A DNA stretch of 64,000 nucleotides from Saccharopolyspora hirsuta (lineage in GTDB: Bacteria; Actinomycetota; Actinomycetes; Mycobacteriales; Pseudonocardiaceae): positions 62,001 to 126,000 of the forward strand of contig NZ_VWPH01000012.1 in the NCBI RefSeq assembly GCF_008630535.1. The letters run 5' to 3'. Below, piece by piece: positions 26,793 through 35,866 of the stretch. Each line of letters begins with the position of its first letter. Within the stretch, counting starts at the first letter, position 1. The notes under the pieces were generated by a model. That model worked only from the letters and a program-made list of their open reading frames with translations. It was not told where the DNA came from and ran no database searches. Made by a program: the position numbers and the translations under genes.

Positions 26793-27080
26793 GCAGTTTC
26801 CATTGAACCTTTTCATCCTGCCCGTGGACCGCAGCCGCGAAGGGCGAACTGCACCGATCGGCGAGGGGCGCATGTGCCGCAGGCGCATAACCCACCCTCG
26901 CAACCGGCACCGCCGCGGGTTCACGGTGCCCACCCCTCCGGGGTTCCTTCCGGCGAGGACGGCCCTGACGCCGTGTATCGGCTCATACATCGGTCAGGGA
27001 CCCCACAGCCAGGCGGGCGCTGAGGTTCCACCACTTGCACCGCCACGCAGAACGAGGCTGGAAAACCTCAGTGAAACTGC
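26793..27080. repeat. Structured intergenic element, copy B
   Basis: 288 bp with terminal inverted repeats: left GCAGTTTCCATTGAACC, right end complementary to GCAGTTTCACTGAGG. The interior matches copies A and C, with a GGCCCTGACG/CGGTCAGG stem enclosing TGTATCGG..CATACA. It begins exactly where a third GCAGTTTC palindrome would lie, as if inserted into its centre. Confidence 0.87.
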
Positions 27081-27128
27081 GGCGCGGAGGCCGGGAGTCG
27101 GACGTCCCGGGGCAATCCCCCGCAGTGG

Positions 27129-27863
27129 TCAGATGCGGCTCTGGCGGGTGCGGTCGAGGAGGGCGGCCAGCTGGCCCGCGATCGCTCGCTTGTCCGCCGG
27201 ACGGCAGGTGACCACGTCCTGGCCCTCGGCCCGCTCGCCCTGCAGGGCGTAGCGGCCCTGGTCGTTGTCGAACCAGATCAGGTTCGGCAGCCGGGGGCCG
27301 CTGCGGCGGTCGCCGCTGACCACGAAGTGGCCGAGCCGGAACTTCTGGCGCGAGGTGATCGCGCGCAGCTCCGGCAGCCCCTCGATGTCCGCGTCCGCCG
27401 GGTGCCCGTTGCTGCGGTCGGCCACCGCGCGCACCGCGTCGCCCGCCCCCGGCGGGGCGTCGGGCAGCAGGTCGGCGCACGCCCGCGGCAGGGCGTCCGG
27501 GGCCAGGAAGCTCATCCGCAGGCCGCGGCCGTCGAGCACGCCGACCACGCCGACCTCGCCGGTCGCCACCACCCGCGCCGCCAGCCGGTGCCCGGCGCGC
27601 ACGTCGAGCAGCCCGGCCGCCGCGATCGACACCTCGGAGCTGCACAGCAGGTAGAGCGCGTCCTCGACCTCCGGCTCCGGGCGGCCGTTGCGGGCCAGCC
27701 CGGTGGACTCCAGCTCCTGCCAGACCTGCTGCACCAGCCGGTTGCGGTCCTCCCCCAGCTCACCGAGCCGGGGCAGCTCGAACGGGTACTGCCGCACGGT
27801 GAGGTTCAGCTGCTCGCCGAGCAGGTCGACCGCGGGAACGGACAGGTTGATCGTCTCGACCAT
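27129..27863 (-). CDS. ESX secretion-associated protein, EspG family
   Basis: 244 residues matching the EspG pattern (LSVPAVDLLGEQLNLTVRQYPFELP at the N-terminus when read in pieces, a central GVVGVLDGRGL, and a C-terminal GDRRSGPRLPNLIWFDND). EspG proteins are cytosolic chaperones for PE/PPE-like substrates of type VII secretion. The neighbour upstream, a repetitive proline-rich protein, is the obvious candidate client, but no PPE motif is visible in it. Confidence 0.78.
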   Translation of the reverse strand: MVETINLSVPAVDLLGEQLNLTVRQYPFELPRLGELGEDRNRLVQQVWQELESTGLARNGRPEPEVEDALYLLCSSEVSIAAAGLLDVRAGHRLAARVVATGEVGVVGVLDGRGLRMSFLAPDALPRACADLLPDAPPGAGDAVRAVADRSNGHPADADIEGLPELRAITSRQKFRLGHFVVSGDRRSGPRLPNLIWFDNDQGRYALQGERAEGQDVVTCRPADKRAIAGQLAALLDRTRQSRI

Positions 27864-28035
27864 CGCACGCTCATTTCGGGTCCGGGTGCACCGGCCGGTG
27901 CTGGACGGTTGATTCCTTCAGCCGCGATGCGGCGGGGTCCCGGGAGCTCCCCGGCGCGGGCACCCCCTCCCGGGGCGCCCGCCGACCGGGAACCGCCGAG
28001 GTCCCGCCACCCGCACCGAGCACGGAACCGATCAT

Positions 28036-30030
28036 CTAGAAGTCCCGGTAGCTCGACGACGACTCGCCGAGCACCGGCGGCGCCACCAGGCGGCCCTCGC
28101 CGTCGTCCTCGTCGAAGAGGTCGTCGGCCTCGATCAGGAACTGCGGCACGACGTTGCGCCCGTCCTCACCGGCCTTGTAACCGGAACCGACCTGCAGGTC
28201 GTCGTCGGTCCGGCGCTCCTCCTTGAAGTCGTCGGCCGACCACGTGGTCTTCCGGCCGTAACCGGCGCGCGCGGACGAACCCGCCAGCGCGCCCGTCGAC
28301 CCCATCGGCCCGAACCCGCCGTCGGCGCGCTGCGTGAACTTCGGCGCCCGTGCGGGCACCGGACGCGGCGGCTCCTGCCGAGGAGGCTCCTGCCGAGCCC
28401 CCTCCGGCGCCGGAGGCGGAGGGGTCGCGACCGGCGGACGCGGCGGCGGGCCGCCGAGGGCGGGAGCGCCCGCGGGCGGCGACGGCGGACCCTGCGGAGC
28501 AGGGCCGTGCGGCGGTTCCGCCGGAGGCGGACCCGCGAAGCGGGGACCGGCCGACGGCGGAGCCTCCGGCGGCAGCGGACGGCCCGGAGGGCCGTCGTGC
28601 GGAGCCTCCGGCGGCGGAGCCGCTTCGGGCCGCGGCGGAGCCGCGGGGAGCGGGCCGCTCGGCGGCCCGGCGTCGTGGCGGGGCGGCCCGTCGGGCGCGC
28701 CCTGCGGCGGAGCGTCCAGCGGAGCCTCGCGCCGCGGCGGCGGGGCGGGCTGGGCGTGCGGGTCGGCCTCGTGCCGAGGCGGCGGACCGTCCGGCCCGAC
28801 CTGGGCGAAGCCACCGCTCGGCGGCCCCACCGGCGCAGGACCGTCCGGCAACGGCTCGATCGGACCAGAGGACGGACCATCCGCCCCGAAAGCACCGCTC
28901 GGCGGACCGTCGGGGCGCGGCGGCGGACCATCCGGCCCCACCTGGGCAAAAGCGCCGCTCGGCGGACCATCCGGGCGCGGCGGCAGACCGTCCGCCCCAA
29001 AGGCACCACTCGGCGGACCGTCGGGCCCCACCTGCGCAAAAGCGCCACTCGGCGGACCATCCGGGCGCGGCGGCGGGCCATCCGGCCCCACCTGGGCAAA
29101 GGCACCGCTGGGCGGACCCACCGGCGGCGGGCCGTCCGGGCGCGGCGGCGGACCATCCGGCCCCACCTGGGCAAAAGCGCCGCTCGGCGGCCCCATCGGC
29201 GGGCCGTCCGGGCGCGGCGGTGGGCCGTCCGGCGTGAAGGCGCCGCTGGGCGGGCCGTCGTGGGCCATCGGTCCGGCGGCCTGCGGCGGTTCGTCGGGCT
29301 GCGGGACGTCGGGGCGGGGCACCAGCCCGTCCGGTCCGACCTGCGGCAGCGGTTCGATCGGGCCCTCGCGGCGCGGTGGCGGGCCGTCGATCAGCCCGGA
29401 CTCGAAGCGCGGGGCGTCCGGCCGGGGCGGCGCGGCGAACGGTCCGCTCGGCGGCCCCTCGCGGCGCGGCGGGCCGGGCTCGGCGCCGGGGCCGTCCGGG
29501 CGCGGCGGCGGGCCGTCGAACGGGGCGAAGGCACCGCTCGGCGGGCCGAGCGGGGGTTCGGGGGGCAGCGAGCCCGCGAGCTGGCCTTCCGCGGCCAGGG
29601 AGCCGCTCATGCCGCCGGGACGCGGGGCCGGTTCGGCCAGGTCGCCGTCCAGGGAGCCGGAGAACTCCGGTTCCGGCGCGCCGCCGAGGTCGCCGGACAG
29701 CGCGGACACCCCGGCCGCCGGGGGCTTCGGCCGGTCCGGGGCCGGGCGGGCCGCCTGCAGCTGCCTGCGCTGGTCGTGCTCGAAGCGCTCCGGCAGCTGT
29801 TCGGCCCGCTGCCAGAACGCGAACGGGTGCGGTTCGCCGGTCAGGGCCGCGAACTCGGCGCGCAGGTCGAAGCGCATCGGGCGCGGTGCGGGCCGGGCTC
29901 CGCCGGGCGGTGGTGCCTCGCCGAGCGAGCCGCGCATCGGTGGTTCCGAGCGGCGCCTGCCGGGGCCGGCCTGTTGCGCGTCGAAGCCCGCTGGCCCCGG
30001 CGCGGGCGCCGGATTCTGCGGTGACGTCAC
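28036..30030 (-). CDS. Proline-rich tandem-repeat protein next to EspG
   Basis: 664 residues. A short conserved-looking N-terminal part (FDLRAEFAALTGEPHPFAFW, about 54-73) leads into hundreds of low-complexity P/G/D residues. Imperfect repeats of GPPSGAFAQVGPDGPP plus PPRPDGPP occur between about 28790 and 29260. The end is folded-looking and acidic, with TTWSADDFKEERR and a final SSSSYRDF. No signal peptide or membrane span is seen. It may be a scaffold or an ESX client. The GTG start follows GGGGGAA. The large plus-strand frame over it is a shadow of GC-rich repeats. Confidence 0.7.
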   Translation of the reverse strand: MTSPQNPAPAPGPAGFDAQQAGPGRRRSEPPMRGSLGEAPPPGGARPAPRPMRFDLRAEFAALTGEPHPFAFWQRAEQLPERFEHDQRRQLQAARPAPDRPKPPAAGVSALSGDLGGAPEPEFSGSLDGDLAEPAPRPGGMSGSLAAEGQLAGSLPPEPPLGPPSGAFAPFDGPPPRPDGPGAEPGPPRREGPPSGPFAAPPRPDAPRFESGLIDGPPPRREGPIEPLPQVGPDGLVPRPDVPQPDEPPQAAGPMAHDGPPSGAFTPDGPPPRPDGPPMGPPSGAFAQVGPDGPPPRPDGPPPVGPPSGAFAQVGPDGPPPRPDGPPSGAFAQVGPDGPPSGAFGADGLPPRPDGPPSGAFAQVGPDGPPPRPDGPPSGAFGADGPSSGPIEPLPDGPAPVGPPSGGFAQVGPDGPPPRHEADPHAQPAPPPRREAPLDAPPQGAPDGPPRHDAGPPSGPLPAAPPRPEAAPPPEAPHDGPPGRPLPPEAPPSAGPRFAGPPPAEPPHGPAPQGPPSPPAGAPALGGPPPRPPVATPPPPAPEGARQEPPRQEPPRPVPARAPKFTQRADGGFGPMGSTGALAGSSARAGYGRKTTWSADDFKEERRTDDDLQVGSGYKAGEDGRNVVPQFLIEADDLFDEDDGEGRLVAPPVLGESSSSYRDF

Positions 30031-30565
30031 GATTCCCCCAGGTGCTTGGGACGGTCGAAGCGCCGCGGATCACTCCGGATCGCGGGCGCACTGGAACCGA
30101 CGCGGTGCAGCATTCCGTCGTTCCCCGCTCAACCGACCGCGATGCGGCGCGCAGGCTGGCGGCGGTGCGCATCCCCGAGTGCACACCGGGCTGTCACCTG
30201 CGTAGATGCCGACATCGCGGGCCCCCTCGTTGCTTCTGTTACCGCCGAAGGACAGTAGCAGCTGACGTTCACCCGTACTGGTGTTTCCGGGAACAGCCAC
30301 CCGGTTGCTGCCGCGAACAGCCAAAAGCCCCGCGCGACAAGGGAAATGCCCCACCCGTGCACCGGCGCGAACACCACCGGCGGGACCGCCGCCGCGAACT
30401 CCCGGGTTGCGGGAAATCGAACCGCGCAAATCGCCCAGAAAAACTAGACTAGTCAGTGCCGTTAATCACGAACGCGGAACCGACGGTGGCGTAGGTAGGG
30501 ATTCGAGCGCCAATGTTGTTCTCGGACCGCGTCGGAGCGGGGGGATTGACCAGGAAGGAATTGGC
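30031..30565. other. Intergenic, divergent promoter region
   Basis: 535 bp between two divergent genes. The only clear element is ACTAGACTAGT (30443-30453), an 11-bp palindrome that could be an operator. Minus-strand frames here look non-coding. No RNA gene was recognised. Confidence 0.4.
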
Positions 30566-31360
30566 ATGGCACCGCAGCGCAGCGCCGACCCGGCGCGCTG
30601 GGACAGCTTCGTCGCACTGGGGGACAGCTTCACCGAAGGTCTGGCGGACGCGGGGCCCGACGGCGCGTTCCGGGGCTGGGCGGACCGGTTGGCCGAACAC
30701 CTCGCCGCGCACGACCCCGACCTGCGCTACGCCAACCTGGCCGTGCGCGGCAAGCTCGTCCGCCAGATCGTCGACGACCAGGTGCCGAAGGCGATCGCGC
30801 TGCGCCCCGCGCTGGTCTCGTTCACCGCGGGCGGCAACAACATCATCCGCCCCGGCAGCGACCCGGACGAGGTGGCGCAGATCTTCGAGGGCGCCGTCGC
30901 CCAGCTGCGCGCCGCGGGCATCGACGTGCTGATCGGCACCGGCTTCGACACCGCCGAGACGCCCGTCCTGCGCCACGTCCGCGGCAAGGTCGGCACCTAC
31001 AACTCGCACCTGCGCGCCATCGCCGACCGGCACGGCTGCTACGTGCTGGACCTGTGGTCGATGCACGTGCTGCGGGACTCGCGGGCCTGGAGCGCCGACC
31101 GGCTGCACCTGTCGGCCGAGGGGCACCGCCGCGTCGCGCTGCGCGCTTGCGAGGCTTTGGGCGTGGCGACGGACGAGGACTGGCGCGAACCGTGGCCCGC
31201 CGCGCCGGAAGCGTCGTGGCGGGACCAGCGCGCCGAGGACATCCGGTGGGCGCGGGAGTACCTGGCGCCGTGGATCGGGCGCCGGTTGCGCGGGGTGTCC
31301 AGCGGGGACGGCCGCGAGCCGAAGCGCCCGCAGCTGGAGAAGCTGATCGCCGCGAAGTGA
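30566..31360 (+). CDS. SGNH/GDSL-family hydrolase
   Basis: 264 residues, no signal peptide. Block I is VALGDSFTEG with nucleophile Ser21, block III is GGNN (89-92), and block V is DRLH with Asp178 and His181. It is probably a cytosolic esterase or lipase; the substrate is unknown. ATG 30566 follows AGGAAGGA; the longer frame reaches into the promoter region and was rejected. Confidence 0.88.
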   Translation: MAPQRSADPARWDSFVALGDSFTEGLADAGPDGAFRGWADRLAEHLAAHDPDLRYANLAVRGKLVRQIVDDQVPKAIALRPALVSFTAGGNNIIRPGSDPDEVAQIFEGAVAQLRAAGIDVLIGTGFDTAETPVLRHVRGKVGTYNSHLRAIADRHGCYVLDLWSMHVLRDSRAWSADRLHLSAEGHRRVALRACEALGVATDEDWREPWPAAPEASWRDQRAEDIRWAREYLAPWIGRRLRGVSSGDGREPKRPQLEKLIAAK

Positions 31361-31701
31361 CCTGCGGAAAGGACGAAGTGCGGACCTCCGGCCAGCTCAC
31401 CCCGTCAGGCCGGAAGCCCGCACTCACCCCCATCGTCCATCCGGGAGGCGTCCCGAATGCTTTCGCCCCCCTAGCGGCCGCCCCGATCGACCCCGCGGGA
31501 ACGACCGGGGCGGCCGGGCGACAATCCCCCCTTGGACTCCCCCCAGAGCCGCCCTTAGTGCGAATCTTGCACGGCTTGATCCGCACTGAGCACAAATTCC
31601 CAGCGGGGGCTACACAGCCGCTAAATGCCCGCTAAACGCTGCTCCGACCTGGGCGCGATCTCCCGCCAAGACTAGGCGGGAGATCGCGAAAGGTCGACCG
31701 G
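31361..31701. terminator. Convergent intergenic with two hairpins
   Basis: An imperfect hairpin at about 31378-31422 has outer AGTGCGG/CCGCACT and inner CCGGCC/GGCCGG stems. A stronger one, CGGCCGCCCCG (31475-31485) with CGGGGCGGCCG (31506-31516), lies in the middle. Both suit termination of the converging hydrolase and SARP genes. I see nothing else. Confidence 0.55.
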
Positions 31702-34524
31702 TCAAGCGGGCTTGGCCAGACCTTCCAGCCGCTCCCGGGCCTCGGACGCCCGCGGCGAGCCCTCCGCCTCGAAGATCGCCAGCGCGGTCTCCCACCTGGT
31801 CCGGGTCACCGCCAGGTCGCCGCGGCAGCGGGCCGCATCGCCCAGCCCCAGGTGGGCCGAGGCCTGCCGCATCGCCGAACCGCACTTCAGCGCGACGTCC
31901 AGGGCCTCGTGGTGGTAGCGCTCGCCGTCGTCGAGCCGCCCGAGCTCGATGCAGACCTCGCCGCAGTTGTTCAGCACCATCGCCAGCGTGTCCAGGTCGT
32001 CGGCGGCCCGGTAGAGCGCTTCGGCCTCGCGCAGGTGGGCCAGCGCCTCCTCCCGCTCGCCGTTGACCTGCTCGACCATGGCGAGGTTGTTCAGCGCCCC
32101 GGCCTCGAAGTACCTGTCCCCGAGCGACCGGTAGACCCGCAGCGCGTCCTGGCAGTGCGCCTTCGCCTCGTCGTAGCGCTTCAGCCGGAACAGCACGCTG
32201 GCCATGTTGATCTGCGTCATCGCCCGCCGCGAGGCGTCGTCGTTGGCCACCGCGACCCGGTAGGACTCGTCGTAGTGCGCCAGCGCCTCGTCCAGCTGCC
32301 CGGACCGGGAGTGCGCCACGCCCAGCCCGGCCGACATCAGCACCTTGCCGGTGGGGTCGTCGATCGCGCGCGCCGAGTCGAGCCCATCGGTGTAGACGCG
32401 GATCCAGTCCTCCCACGGGCAGCGCACCATCAGGTAGTTGAACTGCAGCCGGGCCAGCTGCCAGGCCAGGTCGTGCATGCCCCGCGCGTTGGCCGCCCGG
32501 ACCGCGGCGACCAGGTTCGGCCACTCGGCGTCGAACCAGTCCAGCGCCTGGGCGCGGTCGTTGATCTCGGGGTGCGGGGTGTCCCCGGCGAAGTTCAGCT
32601 CGTCGCGCGTCGGGCGGAGGAAGCGGCGCGCGTGGTCGGCGATGACCAGGTAGTGGTTCAGCAGTCGCCGCAGCGCACCGGGGTCGTCGGACTCGGCCAG
32701 CAGGTCCCGCGCGTACACCCGCAGCAGGTCGTGCATGCCGAAGCGGTCCGGCTCCGGCTCGACCACCAGGTGCGCCAGCGCCAGCGCCCGCAACCGGCGC
32801 TGCGCGCTGGCCGGATCGGTGTCGCACAGCGCCGCGACCGCGTCGGCGGTGAAGGTGTGGCCGGGCACCAGGCCGAGCAGCCGGAAGGTCTCCGCGTGCA
32901 CCGGGTGCAGGCTGCGGTAGGAGATGTCGAAGGCGCGGCGCACGCTGGTGTCCGCGTCGTCGTCGATGTCCAGCGCGTGCAGCCGGTTCCGCTCGTCGGT
33001 GAGCTCGTGCACCAGGTCCGACACCCCGCGCGCCGGGTTCGCGGCCAGCCGCGCGGCGGCGATCCGCAGCGCCAGCGGCAGGCCCCCGCACAGGTCCGCC
33101 AGCTCGGCCGCGGCGACCGGCTCGGACGCCGACTTGCCTGGCACGCCCGCGCGGTCCAGCAGCTCGATCGCGGACTCGGTGGGCAGCGTCTCCAGCGGCA
33201 GCACCGTCGCCCCGCTGCGCACCACCAGCCCGTCCAGCCGCCGCCGGCTGGTCACCAGCACCATCGACTCGGCGCTGCCGGGCAGCAGCGGGCGGACCTG
33301 GTCGGAGTCGCGCGCGTTGTCCAGCAGCACCAGCACCCGGCGCTTGGCCAGCAGCGACCGGTACAGCGCGGCGCGGTCGTCCAGCTCCACCGGGATCGCG
33401 TCGGCGGCCACCCCGAGCGCCTTCAACATGCTGGTCAGCGCCTCGCCGGGGCTCAGCGGTTCGCGCTCGGAGTGGTAGCCGCGCAGCGAGGCGTACAGCT
33501 GGCCGTCGGGGAACTCCTGCTCGACGCGGTGCGCCCAGGTCAGCGCGAGGGCGCTCTTGCCGACCCCGGCGATCCCGGTGAGCACCGCGAGCAGGGTGGA
33601 GCCGCGCTCCCGCTCGGCGAGCAGCCGGTCCAGCTCGCCGAGCTCGCGGCGGCGGCCGACGAAGCCCGCCGGGGCCGGGGGCAGCTCGGCCGGGATGGGG
33701 CGCTTGATGCCGAGCGCCGGTTCCGGTCGGCGCGCGCTGCGCAGCGCCGGGTCGTCGCGGAGCACCTGCTCGTAGAGGTCCCGCAGGTCCGGGCCCGGGT
33801 CGAGGCCGAGCTCGTCGGAGAGGCGGCGGCGCAGCTCGTGGAACCGGGCCTGCGCCTCGGCCCGGTGCCCGGCTCGGTAGCTGGCGAGCATCAGCTGCCC
33901 GGTCAGCCGCTCCCGCAGCGGGTGCCGGTCGACCAGCGTGGACAGCTCCAGCAGCAGCTGGTGGTGGCGGCCCAGGTCCAGGTCGGCGTCGATGCGCTCC
34001 TCCAGCGCGAGCAGCCGCAGCTCGTCCAGGTTCGGGGCGACCATCTGGTACAGGCGGCTGCTGGAGATGTCGGAGAGCACCGGGCCGCGCCAGAGGGTCA
34101 GGGCTTCGGCCAGCACCCGCGACCGCTCGGCCGGGTCGAGGCCGTGCGCGCGGTTGATCAGGGCGCGGGCGCGGTGCGCGTCGATCCGCTCGGCGTCGAC
34201 GCGCAGCAGGTAGCCGGGCGGGCGGGTGACGATCTCGGGGCCGCCGGGCTCGCCCTCGGCGAAGAGCTTGCGCAGCCGGGAGACGTAGCCCTGGATGATG
34301 GTGCGGGCGCTGGCCGGCGGGTCGTGCTCCCAGATGGTGTCGATCAGCCGGTCCATGGACACGACCTGGTTCGGCTCCAGCAGCAGGCAGGTGAGCAGGG
34401 CGCGGACCTGGCTGCTGCCCACCGGGCGCGCGACGCCGTCCACGAGCACTTCCAGCGGACCGAGCACGCGGAACTCGAAGCCCGCGACCGGTGCTCCGCT
34501 CGATCTGTCGTGCGGCGCCATCAT
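31702..34524 (-). CDS. AfsR/SARP-family regulator with NB-ARC ATPase and TPR domains
   Basis: 940 residues. An OmpR-type winged helix (about 17-108) and a bacterial transcriptional activation domain (about 115-258) form the SARP part. An NB-ARC-like ATPase has Walker A GIAGVGKS (317-324) and LVLLDNA as Walker B. About eight TPR repeats occupy 650-930. AfsR-like proteins activate secondary metabolism or development genes when the ATPase/TPR part is switched. No biosynthetic cluster lies in the window, so its targets are elsewhere. Confidence 0.92.
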   Translation of the reverse strand: MMAPHDRSSGAPVAGFEFRVLGPLEVLVDGVARPVGSSQVRALLTCLLLEPNQVVSMDRLIDTIWEHDPPASARTIIQGYVSRLRKLFAEGEPGGPEIVTRPPGYLLRVDAERIDAHRARALINRAHGLDPAERSRVLAEALTLWRGPVLSDISSSRLYQMVAPNLDELRLLALEERIDADLDLGRHHQLLLELSTLVDRHPLRERLTGQLMLASYRAGHRAEAQARFHELRRRLSDELGLDPGPDLRDLYEQVLRDDPALRSARRPEPALGIKRPIPAELPPAPAGFVGRRRELGELDRLLAERERGSTLLAVLTGIAGVGKSALALTWAHRVEQEFPDGQLYASLRGYHSEREPLSPGEALTSMLKALGVAADAIPVELDDRAALYRSLLAKRRVLVLLDNARDSDQVRPLLPGSAESMVLVTSRRRLDGLVVRSGATVLPLETLPTESAIELLDRAGVPGKSASEPVAAAELADLCGGLPLALRIAAARLAANPARGVSDLVHELTDERNRLHALDIDDDADTSVRRAFDISYRSLHPVHAETFRLLGLVPGHTFTADAVAALCDTDPASAQRRLRALALAHLVVEPEPDRFGMHDLLRVYARDLLAESDDPGALRRLLNHYLVIADHARRFLRPTRDELNFAGDTPHPEINDRAQALDWFDAEWPNLVAAVRAANARGMHDLAWQLARLQFNYLMVRCPWEDWIRVYTDGLDSARAIDDPTGKVLMSAGLGVAHSRSGQLDEALAHYDESYRVAVANDDASRRAMTQINMASVLFRLKRYDEAKAHCQDALRVYRSLGDRYFEAGALNNLAMVEQVNGEREEALAHLREAEALYRAADDLDTLAMVLNNCGEVCIELGRLDDGERYHHEALDVALKCGSAMRQASAHLGLGDAARCRGDLAVTRTRWETALAIFEAEGSPRASEARERLEGLAKPA

Positions 34525-34828
34525 CCCCTAATCCGATTCTCGCTCATGTTTTGTTGAGCCTTCAGACAGTCTCGACCAAGGTCCACACCGAGTCCACACC
34601 CCCGGCGAACCCCGCCGGAGGGCCGACACACCGTAACGAGCGGTCGGCGCGCACGGCCGGAATGCCGAGCCGCACTCACTCCAATGGAGGAATGAGCGGT
34701 TCGTCCCGGATGCAGCGCGCGACGACCCGCCGTAGCCGGTGAACGTCTCCCCGCCCGCGAACACGCCAAGTAAAGTCGGAACCCGTCGATCACCCGTACG
34801 AGGACACTGTGGAAGGAGAGCCCCACCC
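34525..34828. other. Divergent intergenic with weak hairpin
   Basis: An imperfect inverted repeat around 34668-34702 (CCGCACTCACTCC against GGAGGAATGAGCGG) resembles the GTGAGT hairpins. It lies between two divergent genes, so it is not an obvious terminator. The rest shows no feature. Confidence 0.4.
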
Positions 34829-35863
34829 GTGCGCAAACCATCCACAGTGGTCGATCGCGCAGTCGCCTGCCTGCTCGGCGGGGCTCTGGGCGACGCCCTC
34901 GGCAGCCCGGTCGAGTACGCGCAGCTGGACGACATCCGCGCCGAGTTCGGCCAGGCAGGAGTGTCCGAACCGCCGCCGCAGGCGCTGCTCGGGGACGCCA
35001 CCCAGATGGCGCTGTTCACCGGCGAGGGCTACCTGCACGCCTGGACGACCGGCAACAGCGGCGGCCCGTGGCGGCCCGTGGAGTCGACCGCAGCCGCTTA
35101 CCGACGGTGGTTGATCACCCAGCAGGAGGACAAACCGCAGCCCGGCGCCACCGGGCTGCTCGCCGAGCCCGAGCTGTACGCGAGCCGGGCCCCCGGCCTG
35201 ACCAGCCTCCGCGCGCTCCAGGAGCCCGAGCTCGGCACCCCGGACCGGCCGCGCAACAGCTCGAAGGGCTGCGGCGGCGTCGACCGCAGCGCGCCGCTCG
35301 GCCTGGCCCCGACCGCCGAGATGGCCTACCAGCTGGCCTGCCAGTGCGCCGCGCTCACCCACGGCGGCGTCGGCGGCTGGGCGTCGGCCGGAGCGCTGGC
35401 GCTGATCGTGCACCTGGTCGCGGTCCAGGAGCGCAAGCTGCCCGCCGCCGTGGACCAGGCCGCCGGGCGCGTGCTGCGCGAGGACGCCGAGACCGCGAAC
35501 GCGCTGGCGGAGGCCGCCACGCTGGCCCGGCTCGGTGCCAGCGTCGGCCACATCGAGCGGCTGGGGCAGGGCTGGATCGGCCCGGAAGCGCTGGCCATCG
35601 GCGTCTACTGCGCGCTGGCCCTGCCGAAGCCGGACCAGTTCGCGGACGCGCTGCGGCTCGCGGTGAACCACTCCGGGCACAGCGACTCCACCGCAGCGGT
35701 CACCGGCAGCATCCTCGGCGCCCGCCACGGCACGGCGGTCCTCCCCCGCCACTGGCTGGCCCGCCTGGAGCTGGCGGACGTGATCGAGCGCATCGGTCAC
35801 GACCTGGGCGCCTCCTGCGCGGGCGAGCCGTTCAACGAACGCCGCTACCTCGGCCTCGCCTGA
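34829..35863 (+). CDS. ADP-ribosylglycohydrolase family protein with altered metal site
   Basis: 344 residues from the GTG at 34829, which follows AAGGAGA. The fold pattern is clear (LLGGALGDALGSPVEY, 16-30; HGGVGGWASAGALAL; C-terminal VTGSILGA). However, the usual TDDT motif reads GDAT (Asp56 kept, next Asp replaced by Ala57), and the C-terminal GGDTDT motif reads SGHSDST (first Asp replaced by His284, Asp286 kept). Two of four magnesium-binding aspartates are therefore missing, and hydrolase activity is doubtful. Confidence 0.82.
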   Translation: MRKPSTVVDRAVACLLGGALGDALGSPVEYAQLDDIRAEFGQAGVSEPPPQALLGDATQMALFTGEGYLHAWTTGNSGGPWRPVESTAAAYRRWLITQQEDKPQPGATGLLAEPELYASRAPGLTSLRALQEPELGTPDRPRNSSKGCGGVDRSAPLGLAPTAEMAYQLACQCAALTHGGVGGWASAGALALIVHLVAVQERKLPAAVDQAAGRVLREDAETANALAEAATLARLGASVGHIERLGQGWIGPEALAIGVYCALALPKPDQFADALRLAVNHSGHSDSTAAVTGSILGARHGTAVLPRHWLARLELADVIERIGHDLGASCAGEPFNERRYLGLA

Positions 35864-35866
35864 CGG

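Noticed and set aside
28334..30205. 623-codon Gly-rich plus-strand frame
   Set aside because: It is the complement of the proline-rich repeats, with no ribosome site and no recognisable domain.
30070..30429. 119-codon minus-strand frame in the intergenic region
   Set aside because: No ribosome site, low-complexity Gly/Arg composition and no domain.
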